DNA from: Paraescarpia echinospica
Taxonomy: Eukaryota; Annelida; Polychaeta; Sabellida; Siboglinidae
Assembly (NCBI GenBank): GCA_020002185.1
Contig: CM034538.1
Span: 2,088,270 to 2,152,269 of the forward strand
Direction: 5' to 3'
DNA: 64,000 nucleotides
Shown: positions 16,051 through 25,530 of the stretch, piece by piece
Numbering within the stretch: the first letter of the stretch is position 1
Layout of the letters: every line of letters starts with the position of its first letter
Notes under the pieces: model-generated
The model's database searches: none
What the model saw: only the letters and a program-made list of their open reading frames with translations
Told to the model about the DNA's origin: nothing
Position numbers and translations under genes: made by a program

Positions 16051-16052
<2 letters not shown>
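15304..16052. repeat. Compound minisatellite: TCTATG hexamers plus CCCACTGG blocks
   Basis: Blocks containing CCCCCACTGGTTGG and CCCACTGGTGGG alternate with runs of TATGTCTATGTC. The block length is irregular. CCCACTGGTGGG has a 5-bp stem (CCCAC/GTGGG) around TG, so each block can form a small hairpin. The open frames of 107-176 aa on the plus strand have no gene character. Confidence 0.93.
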
Positions 16053-16053
<1 letters not shown>

Positions 16054-16124
<71 letters not shown>

Positions 16125-16140
16125 ATATATATATATATAC
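16054..16140. repeat. (CT)n run followed by (TA)n
   Basis: There are about 32 CT dinucleotides to 16118, then a short TCTA transition and a TA run to about 16140. It sits between the compound minisatellite and the inverted repeat at 16144. Confidence 0.97.
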
Positions 16141-16143
16141 ATA

Positions 16144-16365
16144 ACATTTATTATGTGTATATGTTGTTGTGTCAATGGCAGCATATGTTATTGTTGTGGT
16201 AATATAATAAACAGCTGCTATGAATTTATGTGAACAGTCTTTTCTTAATATTACTGTAATACCGAACACAAATTTAAAAAAATCAATATATGTATCTATA
16301 TCACTATAATAGGCTGACCACAACAATAACATTTGCTGCCATTGACACAACAACATAATAAATGT
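16144..16365. mobile_element. Foldback / MITE-like inverted repeat
   Basis: The left arm (16144-16199) and right arm (16318-16365) are near-perfect reverse complements over about 48 bp. The left arm has a small insertion (GTGTATAT where the right arm implies GT). A 118-bp spacer separates them. Both arms contain GTCAATGGCAGCA in complementary sense. The outer ends run into TA-rich sequence, a common target for small inverted-repeat elements. No transposase is present and no clear target-site duplication could be fixed. Confidence 0.7.
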
Positions 16366-16387
16366 AATATATATATTACATTTATTA
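16356..16387. repeat. 32-bp perfect palindrome
   Basis: Reading inwards from both ends, all 16 base pairs match; the half-site is TAATAAATGTAATATA. It overlaps the right arm of the inverted repeat, so part of that arm is itself folded back. It could form a cruciform. Confidence 0.93.
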
Positions 16388-17780
16388 GAAAATAAATCGC
16401 AGGAGGGTAAGTTTTTTCATGACCATGTGCATGGCGAAAGCGTCTCCAATAAGTCAATGGGGGTACGCGCATAAACAGTGGCGCCACATCGCGGTTCTTA
16501 GGTAATTGAGCCACATCTAAATTGGTGCTGACCTCTGTTGTACAATACATAGCAGTTTGACGACTGCTCATTGAGGGATCTTATTAAATTATGGGCTATG
16601 GCTGTTGGTAAATTAACTTAATTTATATAATACTTCGTGGCAGATATCTATAAATTTAGCTTTTATGCAAAAGGAGACCAATATATGTACCAAAATATTA
16701 TGTAATTTCCATTTATTATGGATAAGGAAAGGAAAGTAACTTTGTATTGAGTAGGTTCAGGCGGGTCACATCAGTCATAACACCTCTTTTATAGGCTAAT
16801 CTATTTTTTACATTTTGCAGAAACTGTTAGGCTAATCTAGATTTTTACAATTTACTGACACTTTTGGGTGTTTCTCAAAATTAGAATTTGTACTCGTACA
16901 AAATAAAGTAAGAGAATTATACTAATATGGACTATAGCTTGGTTGACTGTTACAATCACCTATACAACCTGTACTTCTAAGAACAAATCCTGTGTCTTCA
17001 CCTAATTACCACGGAACAAAAGACACCATATATTTCATCAATTCCTTTTATTTATTATAAAATATGGATATGATATTCTACATATAAAGCTTATCTAATT
17101 AAACAGAAATGCAGATTGTTGGCAGTATAGAAAGAAACTACATTGATAACACACACACATGAACACCACATTAATTAATTAATACTGACAATAACACTGT
17201 TAATTAACAATGGAAATAACACTAACATCAAAAGCAGCAAATATGTTCACCTTCACGCAATGTAAGCTGTTAAATACCAACAAAAATATTAAAGACACTA
17301 AAACAATATAATTAGTTTAACTGTACGAGATGACACAATAAAGGCACGTTTCTTGACTTCTTAAAATTGGCTCTAAATGATGAAGAAAAAAAAACTGCTG
17401 GACCACCATGTAGAGTGAATGTTACAAACACTGAATGGCACATTTTGCAGAAAAATCAAGGCACTGCAAATAACAAAACTTACTGTATCCTTTACGATGT
17501 ATGTGAACCAGTTATTGTCTTTATGGCTACAGTTGGCACATTTATGAATTGACAACACTTTATGGAAGGACCAAAAGGAAGAAAGGCAAAACCCTAGTGA
17601 CATTGAACAACCGATTGTGCAAAGACACAAAATACGGCTTTGGTGCTACAACAGGCGACTCAATTAGTTACTTGTTATGTGTCTAATAAACACATTTATG
17701 TGACATCAAAATAATTAGCAGTCATTACCACATTTGATAATGATGAGACAGTCAGCCGCTTGTAAATAACACGTTTCATA
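16388..17780. other. Non-coding stretch, nothing recognised
   Basis: AT-rich unique sequence. The open frames here (91, 61 and 85 aa) lack splice context, codon bias or recognisable domains. I see no RNA gene. Confidence 0.6.
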
Positions 17781-18655
17781 AGGCACTGTGTACGAGCTAG
17801 TGGAAGAGCTTTCACATCCTTGCAGAAGGCACTGTGTATGAGCCAGTGGAAGAGCTTTCACATCCTTGCAGAAGGCACTGTGTACGAGCCAGTGGAAGAG
17901 CTTTCACATCCTTGCAGAAGGCACTGTGTACGAGCCAGTGGAAGAGCTTTCACATCCTTGCAGAAGGCACTGTGTACGAGCCAGTGGAAGAGCTTGCACA
18001 TCCTTACAGAAGGCACTGTGTACGAGACAGTGGAAGAGCTTTCACATCCTTGCAGAAGGCACTGTGTACGAGCCAGTGGAAGAGCTTGCACATCCTTGCA
18101 GAAGGCACTGTGTACGAGCCAGTGGAAGAGCTTTCACATCCTTGCAGAAGGCACTGTGTACGAGCCAGTGGAAGAGCTTTCACATCCTTGCAGAAGGCAC
18201 TGTGTACGAGCCAGTGGAAGAGCTTGCACATCCTTGCAGAAGGCACTGTGTACGAGCCAGTGGAAGAGCTTTCACATCCTTGCAGAAGGCACTGTGTACG
18301 AGCCAGTGGAAGAGCTTTCACATCCTTGCAGAAGGCACTGTGTACGAGCCAGTGGAAGAGCTTGCACATCCTTGCAGAAGGCACTGTGTACGAGCCAGTG
18401 GAAGAGCTTGCACATCCTTGCAGAAGGCACTGTGTACGAGCCAGCGGAAGAGCTTTCACATCCTTGCAGAAGGCACTGTGTACGAGCCAGTGGAAGAGCT
18501 TTCACATCCTTGCAGAAGGCACTGTGTACGAGCCAGTGGAAGAGCTTTCACATCCTTGCAGAAGGCACTGTGTACGAGCCAGTGGAAGAGCTTTCACATC
18601 CTTGCAGAAGGCACTGTGTACGAGCCAGTGGAAGAGCTTGCACATCCTGGCAGAA
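17781..18655. repeat. 46-bp minisatellite, about 19 copies
   Basis: Each unit contains GCACTGTGTACGAGCCAGTG and CACATCCTTGCAG. Copies are nearly identical, with a few substitutions (CTTTCAC/CTTGCAC, GAGCC/GAGAC). Because 46 leaves remainder 1 on division by 3 and the unit has no stop codons, all three plus-strand frames stay open for about 280 codons. These frames are not evidence of a gene. Confidence 0.97.
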
Positions 18656-21080
18656 GTGAAAACCTTCCATATGTCACACACACACACTTTCATGTAAACT
18701 GCTTGATATGAGCAATGACAACACCATTTAGAAGTTTCTCAAGTAATTTTTCAGAACTTATTCTAGTGACTTATTCCCTTCCATCATACAGACCTGTATA
18801 CATTGGAAAATGCACAGTAATTGTATTTTGCATCAATCCGTTATAAAGGTCACCAGCAAACCGTTGATTAGATTTCACGAAACACACCAGCACCGGAATC
18901 CTATATGGACAAACTCGACTAGAAATCTTCGTAATAGATTTGGTGAACTGTAAATAGAAGTCACATGCTATCTAGGAGTTGCATGGTAACAACAGTCACA
19001 TGATAACAGGGGTAACATGATACACGCTTCAAACAATAAACAGGGGTCACATGACTCTAAACGAAATCATCACGCAACAGATTTCTGAAATATATTACCG
19101 GGGATACACATATGTATATTTACACACACACAAGACATATATACAATTTGAACACAGCAATGTTTCTGTAACTTGAGTGGCCATCACAAAATGGATCAGC
19201 AGTGTTCCACCGAATTGAAGAGCGACACAAGATCGATATTTAAGACAATCAACCATCATAAACTACACAAACTACCCATAGATGATCATGCACAAAATGT
19301 GAATACACAGACCAGACCGCCCCAGATATATATGGCCAATTGGCCGCCCATGCTAAGGAATAATCTTGTAAGTTCTTGAAGTCAAAAAATATGCATAGTG
19401 TTTGGTATTGGTTCAAATGGGTTAAGTGACCTGTGATAATGTACATGTAAATATATTTATATATATTGTAAATAACATGATCATCATTTGTTCCGATATA
19501 CACACAATACTGTCAATGGGCACTGATACCAGTTTTACCCATTAGGTGGCACCACTTGAGTGATCTGTTTACGAAATGTAGTGAAGACCAAACCAACACC
19601 CTAAGACACATAATACTAAACATATTTTTGTACTTTATGAACTTATGGGATGACCCCTGACCCTAAGAAGTCTGTCATGCAAGGCAGCAGCTCCCTACTT
19701 AGTTTAATACTGTCAGACGTAAATAGGCATCTTTGTTAACCCGCCACACTTTGCCGGGGCCACATTCTGCTTGAGCCAGCTGATCGAGCTTTTGAGATTA
19801 CGCAGGTGAGAGACCCAGGTAGCATGTTTGGCATTGGCACTACACCTGGCCCTGGCAGGTACAATTACTGCACAAGAGCACTAGCGGTGGTCACAGCGAC
19901 ACCACCAAACACACCATGGTTATTTCCTCCACTGCGAACTCTTCCTGTTAACTGTCCAGTCGACAGTTGTTGCTCTTGTGAAACTGAACGTAGCAAGGCA
20001 ATTAACAGGTCCCCCCTTTCAATGTGTATGTATTCTGTATGAATAACAAAGGCAAACAATGTCTTAGGCATGTCACATGAATATTACCACAGAAATGTCC
20101 ACCGTGAAACTAAAAGTAACAATGTGTCAACCACACTGCATTGTGGCATGGCGTGTATCGATGACAATATACAGTTCAGTCTCGGCAGTCACTCTTGAAA
20201 CAGAGGAACGAAATGAGCATTGCAACACTTGGCAAAGCAACGAGTCTGCGTACACAAGGTATAGATGTCGTGCTTTGTACAGGAAGTGTTGATACATGGA
20301 GGAATGCCATCTAATGAACCAGGTGGCAACACCAGTCCCTGCATTCCAAGCGGCTGATCGAAACCACCACAACCTTGTGTGGCTGTAAATGTTTAGGGCA
20401 TCCCTTCAAGAAACCAATCATACTCTGGACAGCCGGCCATCCTCAGGGTGCCGGCCATCCTCAGGGAGCCCGCCATCCTCAGGGTGCCTGCCTACACATG
20501 GAACATTTGTTGCAGTAGTCAGCTACAACAGAAGAATTCAATGTTTAGACAATACGAGTTATGTGAATTTTCCATCAAATATGGTAGTATAAAAAGAAAC
20601 AGAACTTGGCAGAATGTCTTTAGAAAGTATTGGTGAAAATGTTCATCAAGATGAGAGAATTAATTTAGATTTGAATTTCTTCTTAAAACAGCAAAGCTTA
20701 CACAAATATCAATGTTTTTGGAACCAACATTCGGCACCTTCTTGAAGCACTGAATTGTGGAACTTGGTTGTTCTTCAGTTTGTCAGATGGTATAGTGAAC
20801 AGATGTTCCAGCCATTGCTATGGGTGGACAGCCTGCTCAACATGCCGTCTTTGGGAACAGAAGAAGGACATAGTCACACAATTCACTTCAGGAGGCAGCC
20901 TGCTTTTAAACTTTAAGAACTGAGTGCGCTTAGCTGCGTTAAGATGAAACTTACTTGTGTTCACAAGCACAAGTTATGACTAGTAACAATTAAACGACTT
21001 TCTGGATAAGTGGCCAGCAGAGCAATGAGGATCAGTGAGCGGCCGGCACAACATTTACCGAGACAATACCCTCTCACCTA
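18656..21080. other. Non-coding stretch with a small 18-bp triplication
   Basis: No convincing gene is visible. At 20433-20486 an 18-bp unit (CCGGCCATCCTCAGGGTG) is present three times with two substitutions. Any downstream 3'-UTR exon of the minus-strand repeat-protein gene should lie here, but I could not place its acceptor. Confidence 0.55.
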
Positions 21081-21082
21081 CC
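21073..21082 (-). other. Splice donor just after the stop codon
   Basis: On the minus strand CAG is followed by GTAGGTGAG, a near-ideal 5' splice site. The exon would end at 21082, 15-16 nt after the TAG stop. This implies a 3'-UTR intron, or an alternative isoform. The distance is below the roughly 50-nt limit usually associated with nonsense-mediated decay. Confidence 0.6.
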
Positions 21083-21097
21083 TGTAGACTCGGGTTA

Positions 21098-23170
21098 CTA
21101 CGCCACAGGGTTCGACGCGGCTGCTTCTATGGGCGATGACACATTCCCATTCTCACTGTCGGCCTCGGTTCCATTTACAGGTGCCTGCTTCTGCTGCTGC
21201 TTCAGTAGGGCAGCTTTGTCAAGTTCTTCAACAGCGGGCGACGACTTCTCTTCAGGTACCACGGAGGCTGCAGCATCGTCTTTTTCTACTACATTGTTCT
21301 GTACATCCGACCCAGCAGCTGCCGCAGCAGACTCTGGGGCTGCCTCGACAGGCTTAGCTTCCTCAGGGGCTGCCTCAACAGGCTTAGCTTCCTCAGGGGT
21401 TGCTTCTACAGGCTTCGCTTCCTCAGGGGCTGCCTCGACAGGCTTAGCTTCTTCAGGGACTGCCTCGACAGGCTTAGCTTCCTCAGGGGCTGCCTCAACA
21501 GGCTTAGCTTCCTCAGGAGTTGCCTTGACAGGCTTTGCTTCCTCAGGGGCTGCCTCGACAGGCTTAGCTTCTTCAGGGACTGCCTCGACAGGCTTAGCTT
21601 CCTCAGGGGCTGTTTCTGCTGGCTTAGCTTCCTCAGGGGCTGCCTCGACAGGCTTAACTTCCTCAGGGGCTGCCTCGACAGGCTCAGCTTCCTCAGGAGC
21701 TGCCTCAACAGGCTTAGCTTCCTCAGACGTAGCCTCGACAGGCTTTTCTTCTTCAGAGGCAGCCTCGACAGGCTTAGCTTCCTCAGGGGCAGCCTCGACA
21801 GGCTTAATTTCCTCAGGGGCTGCATCGACAGGCTTAGCTTCCTCAGGGGCAGCCTCAACAGACTTAGCTTCCTCAGGGGCAGCCTCGACAGGCTTAGCTT
21901 CCTCAGGGGCAGCTTCGACAGGCTTATCTTCCTCAACAACAACCTCTGTAGGCTTAGCTTCCTCAGGGGCAGCATCAACAGGTTTTGATTCTTCGACAAC
22001 AACCTCTGCAGGCTTAGCTTCCTCAGCGGCTGCCTCAACAGGCTTAGCTTCCTCAAGGGCTGCCTCGACAGGCTTAGCTTCCTCAGGTGCTGCCTCGACA
22101 GGCTTAGCTTCCTCAAGGGCTGCCTCGACAGGCTTAGCTTCTTCAGGGGCAGCCTCGACAGGCTTAGCATCCTCTGGGGCTGCCTCGACAGACTTAGCTT
22201 CCTCAGGGGCTGTCTCGACAGACGTAGCTTCCTCAGGGGTAACCTCGACAGACTTAGCTTCCTCAGGTGCTACCTCGGCAGGCTTAGCTTCCTCTGAGGC
22301 TGCCTCGACAGACTTAATTTCCACAGGGGCTGCTTCGACAGGCTTAGTTTCTTTGGGGGCTGCTTCGACAGGCTTTGCTTCTTCTGGGGCTGCCTCGACA
22401 GGCTTAGCTTCCTCAGGAACTGTCTCAACAGGCTCTGATTCCTCGACAACAACCTCTGCAGGCTTGGATTCTTCAGGTGCTGCCTCGACAGGCTTAGTTT
22501 CCTCAGAGGCTGCCTCGACAGGCTTAGCTTCTTCAGCAACAACCTCTGCTGGCTTAGATTCCTCTGGTGCTGCCTCGACAGGCTTAGCTTCTTCAGCAAC
22601 AACCTCTGCTGGCTTAGATTCCTCTGGTGCTGCCTCAACAGGCTTAGCTTCTTCAGCAACAACCCCTGCTGGCATAGATTCCTCTGGTGTTGTCTCGATA
22701 AGCTTAGCTTCTTCAGCAACAACCTCTGCTGGCTTAGGTTCCTCAGGGGCTGCTTCAACTGGTTTCACCTCCTCTGGAACAACTTCTGCAGGCTTAGATT
22801 CCTCAGGGGTTGCCTCAACAGGCTTAGCTTCTTCAGCAACAATCTCTGCCAGCTTAGATTCCTCAGGGGCTGCTTCAACTGGTTTCACCTTCTCTGGAAC
22901 AACTTCTACAGGCTTAGATTCCTCAGGGGTTGCCTCAACAGGCTTAGCTTCTTCAGCAACAACCTCTGCTGGCTTAGATTCGTCAGGGGCTGCTTCAACT
23001 GGTTTCACCTCCTCTGGAACCACCTCAGCAGGCTTAGGGGCTGCATCAACGACAACTGCTGCATCAACGACAACGGCTGCCTCAGGCTTGACCTCCTCAA
23101 CGGCCGCTTCCTCTGCTGCCTTGTCTGCTGCTGGCTGCACTATGGCAGGCTGCACTTCTGTGTCGGCCAT
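21098..23170 (-). CDS. PEVK-like Pro/Glu/Val/Lys/Ala repeat protein (690 aa)
   Basis: The start is ATG at 23170 (context AAGAAGATGG), 21 nt inside an exon whose acceptor (CTGCTTGCAG) ends at 23192; the stop TAG is at 21100-21098. The N-terminus is MADTEVQPAIVQPAADKAAE. From about residue 45 to 620 the protein is about 57 copies of a 10-residue unit, mostly PVEAAPEEAK with variants such as PAEVVAEESK. A non-repetitive tail of about 70 residues follows (VEELDKAALLKQQQKQAPVN, then an acidic Ser/Asn end). There is no signal peptide, membrane segment or known fold, so an intrinsically disordered, acidic protein is expected. The composition recalls titin PEVK or neurofilament-tail spacers, but I do not recognise the family and infer no function. 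The 30-bp DNA unit keeps frame. The antisense 705-aa frame is a shadow of the repeat. Confidence 0.8.
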   Translation of the reverse strand: MADTEVQPAIVQPAADKAAEEAAVEEVKPEAAVVVDAAVVVDAAPKPAEVVPEEVKPVEAAPDESKPAEVVAEEAKPVEATPEESKPVEVVPEKVKPVEAAPEESKLAEIVAEEAKPVEATPEESKPAEVVPEEVKPVEAAPEEPKPAEVVAEEAKLIETTPEESMPAGVVAEEAKPVEAAPEESKPAEVVAEEAKPVEAAPEESKPAEVVAEEAKPVEAASEETKPVEAAPEESKPAEVVVEESEPVETVPEEAKPVEAAPEEAKPVEAAPKETKPVEAAPVEIKSVEAASEEAKPAEVAPEEAKSVEVTPEEATSVETAPEEAKSVEAAPEDAKPVEAAPEEAKPVEAALEEAKPVEAAPEEAKPVEAALEEAKPVEAAAEEAKPAEVVVEESKPVDAAPEEAKPTEVVVEEDKPVEAAPEEAKPVEAAPEEAKSVEAAPEEAKPVDAAPEEIKPVEAAPEEAKPVEAASEEEKPVEATSEEAKPVEAAPEEAEPVEAAPEEVKPVEAAPEEAKPAETAPEEAKPVEAVPEEAKPVEAAPEEAKPVKATPEEAKPVEAAPEEAKPVEAVPEEAKPVEAAPEEAKPVEATPEEAKPVEAAPEEAKPVEAAPESAAAAAGSDVQNNVVEKDDAAASVVPEEKSSPAVEELDKAALLKQQQKQAPVNGTEADSENGNVSSPIEAAASNPVA

Positions 23171-23242
23171 CTTCTTTGGTTTGTCTGAACTCTGCAAGCA
23201 GAAAGACTCAACTGTCAATCTACCGTTAACACCATGGTGGTG

Positions 23243-23246
<4 letters not shown>

Positions 23247-23299
<53 letters not shown>
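23247..23299. repeat. (GT)n microsatellite
   Basis: About 26 GT dinucleotides, followed by a GA-rich patch. It lies in the presumed first intron of the minus-strand repeat-protein gene. Confidence 0.97.
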
Positions 23300-23309
<10 letters not shown>

Positions 23310-23700
23310 TGGGTTAATGTGTGAGAAAGAGAAAGTGTGTGTATGTGCGCGCATCTGTGAGTGCACGTGTTTGCAAGTATGGGTTGGCAGCTGTATGACT
23401 GCCCAGCCCCAGCAGTTGTGCAGGTTTGTGAATAAACTATTAGTGCAGTGATTCTACCTATGCCTTGACTATGGTCATTACTACTGTCAGCAGATTCATG
23501 TGTGCCTAAATGAATGCATGTGGCAGGCATGGTAAGTACCCCTGGTACATGGGTGACAACTGAACACAGTAAGCAGGAACTGTGTCAACTGTTATACTGC
23601 ATTATCATAGTAAAAGTTATCCAATAAAAAACAACCGAATAAGAAACACTCCTTTCCATCAATGAGACAGCTTCCGCAAACTGTACCAATGGCAAATTTC

Positions 23701-23812
23701 ACACCGGTATGTAACAGTAACATACATTGAGTAACACACCAGTATGTAACAGTAACATACATTGAGTAACACACCAGTATGTAACAGTAACATACATTGA
23801 GTAACACACCAG
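23701..23812. repeat. 35-bp tandem repeat, three copies
   Basis: The unit contains GTATGTAACAGTAACATAC and ATTGAGTAAC. Copies start at 23701, 23736 and 23771, and a partial fourth begins at 23806. The inner GTATGT...ACATAC is an inverted repeat within each unit. Confidence 0.95.
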
Positions 23813-24971
23813 CTTGTTAAGCATAAATAAAACACTTGTAAATGCAAATGCCCTTCCCCCAAGCATAGCTCGTAAAAAACTGGTTATTAAACGGCATATT
23901 GTTAGTGTGTACCAGCCGATGTTAATTGCTTAAAACAACCGCTGCTGGACAACCAGACTGGGCCAGGCAGACATGACACTTACACTCTGCTGGCTGTCTC
24001 ATGTACACTTGACAACCATCAACTGTTGAATGACAAACCGCAGATGTGTAATATGGAAATCTCAGGAAAAAGTTCTAGTTCAGGATGGACGTTATGTCAT
24101 AATGTGGCAATATCGCGCACTGTGTGTTACTGTAAAAAGTCTGGGGACCAATATATTAGGAGGTGCTTTCAATCCAAGTGCACTTCACCCGTATCAAACT
24201 ACTTTTTGACAGTGGGTCTTATATCATACAAGAAAAAAATATTTCAAAATGCATACATATTAAGTTTGTAGATCATCAATGAAGGGAATTATTAAAGACT
24301 ACATTGAATATAAAAAGTGATGTCTTTCTGGAGAATATGTTAACATGGTTGTTCAAATATTTCTAGGAATTATTTTTAAGTCTTAACTAATGTGGCTGGT
24401 ATATATATATTCACCATTAAGATGTTCTGAATCTGACAGAAAATGACATCTTGTAGAGACGGGCTGGTGAGAAAAGGAATCAGAATGTTCTAACTTAAGA
24501 TTGGGAATTTTCAAATTAGTAAGAAATAACATCAGTGAAATTAGAAAAAATCCAAAGACATGCCATCGACTGCTAGAAAGGATTTAATTTAACATTTCTC
24601 TTTATATAGCCTTAATAACTTTTATTACACCTTTTATTAGCGAAATGTACACTAAAGCACACTGGACTCAACCTAACAAATTCATGGACAGAACAGAATC
24701 AGCCCTTAAGTTGAATCAAACATGTTGAAAGGTACGGAATCATTCCCTTTTCTAGAGCGTTAAAATGTCTAGCTTAACCGAACCCACTGCTTATTACAAT
24801 CAAATTGTTCTAAATCGAAATAATTTTATTATGTCTATTGTAATAATAAACACCATGCCTATAACGCGTACTGAAGGCCACACATTATGAACATGTTAAC
24901 TGCTTTACTGCACTGAATCCCACATAAAAATGACACCGGAAGAGAGCATAGTAAACGAGAATTGAAGAAAA

Positions 24972-25235
24972 CAGCAAAACAAGTGAAATAATAACCAATA
25001 ACCAATACTGAACATGACACGTCAACTGCTTCTCATGAAACAAAACATAACAATTATACAGGGTCTCAACAATTTGTAAACAAAAATAGAGGGAAACTGC
25101 AAAACAAGTTAAATAATAACCAATAACCAATACTGAACATGACACGTCAACTGCTTCTCATGAAACAAAACATAACAATTATACAGGGTCTCAACAATTT
25201 GTAAACAAAAATAGAGGGAAACTGCAAAACAAGTT
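24972..25235. repeat. 125-bp direct duplication
   Basis: A segment containing AATAACCAATAACCAATACT and CAACTGCTTCTCATG occurs twice in tandem with a period of 125 bp (for example ATAAC at 24991 and 25116). A short third start follows (AAACTGCAAAACAAG). The copies are nearly identical, so the event looks recent. It lies inside the presumed first intron of the minus-strand repeat-protein gene. Confidence 0.92.
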
Positions 25236-25410
25236 AAAAAAACAAAACATTATGAACTTTTTCCTGTGCATATAAAAACTACATAAAATGATACTGGAGA
25301 AGTATAAACTAGAATCAAATAGAGAAAACTACAAAACAAGTCAAATAATTACAAACAACAAACGCAGACAACAATCCGTTAAGTATCTACCACGGTAGTG
25401 AGTGACTTGC

Positions 25411-25500
25411 CTGAATAGAACTAGTCCGAGTGAGAGAGAGCCGCGGCAACTAGAGGAGGAGAGAGATCCAAACTGTGTGGTGAGGTGCACATACTAGACT
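25411..25500 (-). other. Predicted 5'-UTR exon of the PEVK-like gene
   Basis: The exon runs from the predicted start site at 25500 to CAG at 25411, followed on the minus strand by GCAAGT. This is the textbook form of the minor GC-AG donor (CAG|GCAAGT). The next good minus-strand acceptor serving an open frame is at 23192, which would give a 2.2-kb intron. This is inference from signals only; no transcript evidence is available here. Confidence 0.5.
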
Positions 25501-25530
25501 GAGGCTGGTTGACCTGCACCTGTATATATA
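25497..25530 (-). promoter_or_regulatory. TATA + Initiator core promoter
   Basis: On the minus strand TATATATA (25530-25523) is followed by TCAGTC (25502-25497), which matches the invertebrate Initiator consensus TCAGTY. The presumed +1 A at 25500 is 30 bp from the start of the TATA element, the expected spacing. A CT-rich leader follows. It points toward the PEVK-like gene. Confidence 0.6.

Noticed and set aside
17820..18711. Three overlapping frames of 279-287 aa
   Set aside because: They arise from a stop-free 46-bp unit read in three phases. No start context, splice sites or unique flanking coding sequence.
21129..23246. 705-aa plus-strand frame (ASTGLASSGA repeats)
   Set aside because: It is the exact antisense of the PEVK-like exon. 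The minus strand has the start context, splice sites, promoter and unique termini; the plus strand has none.
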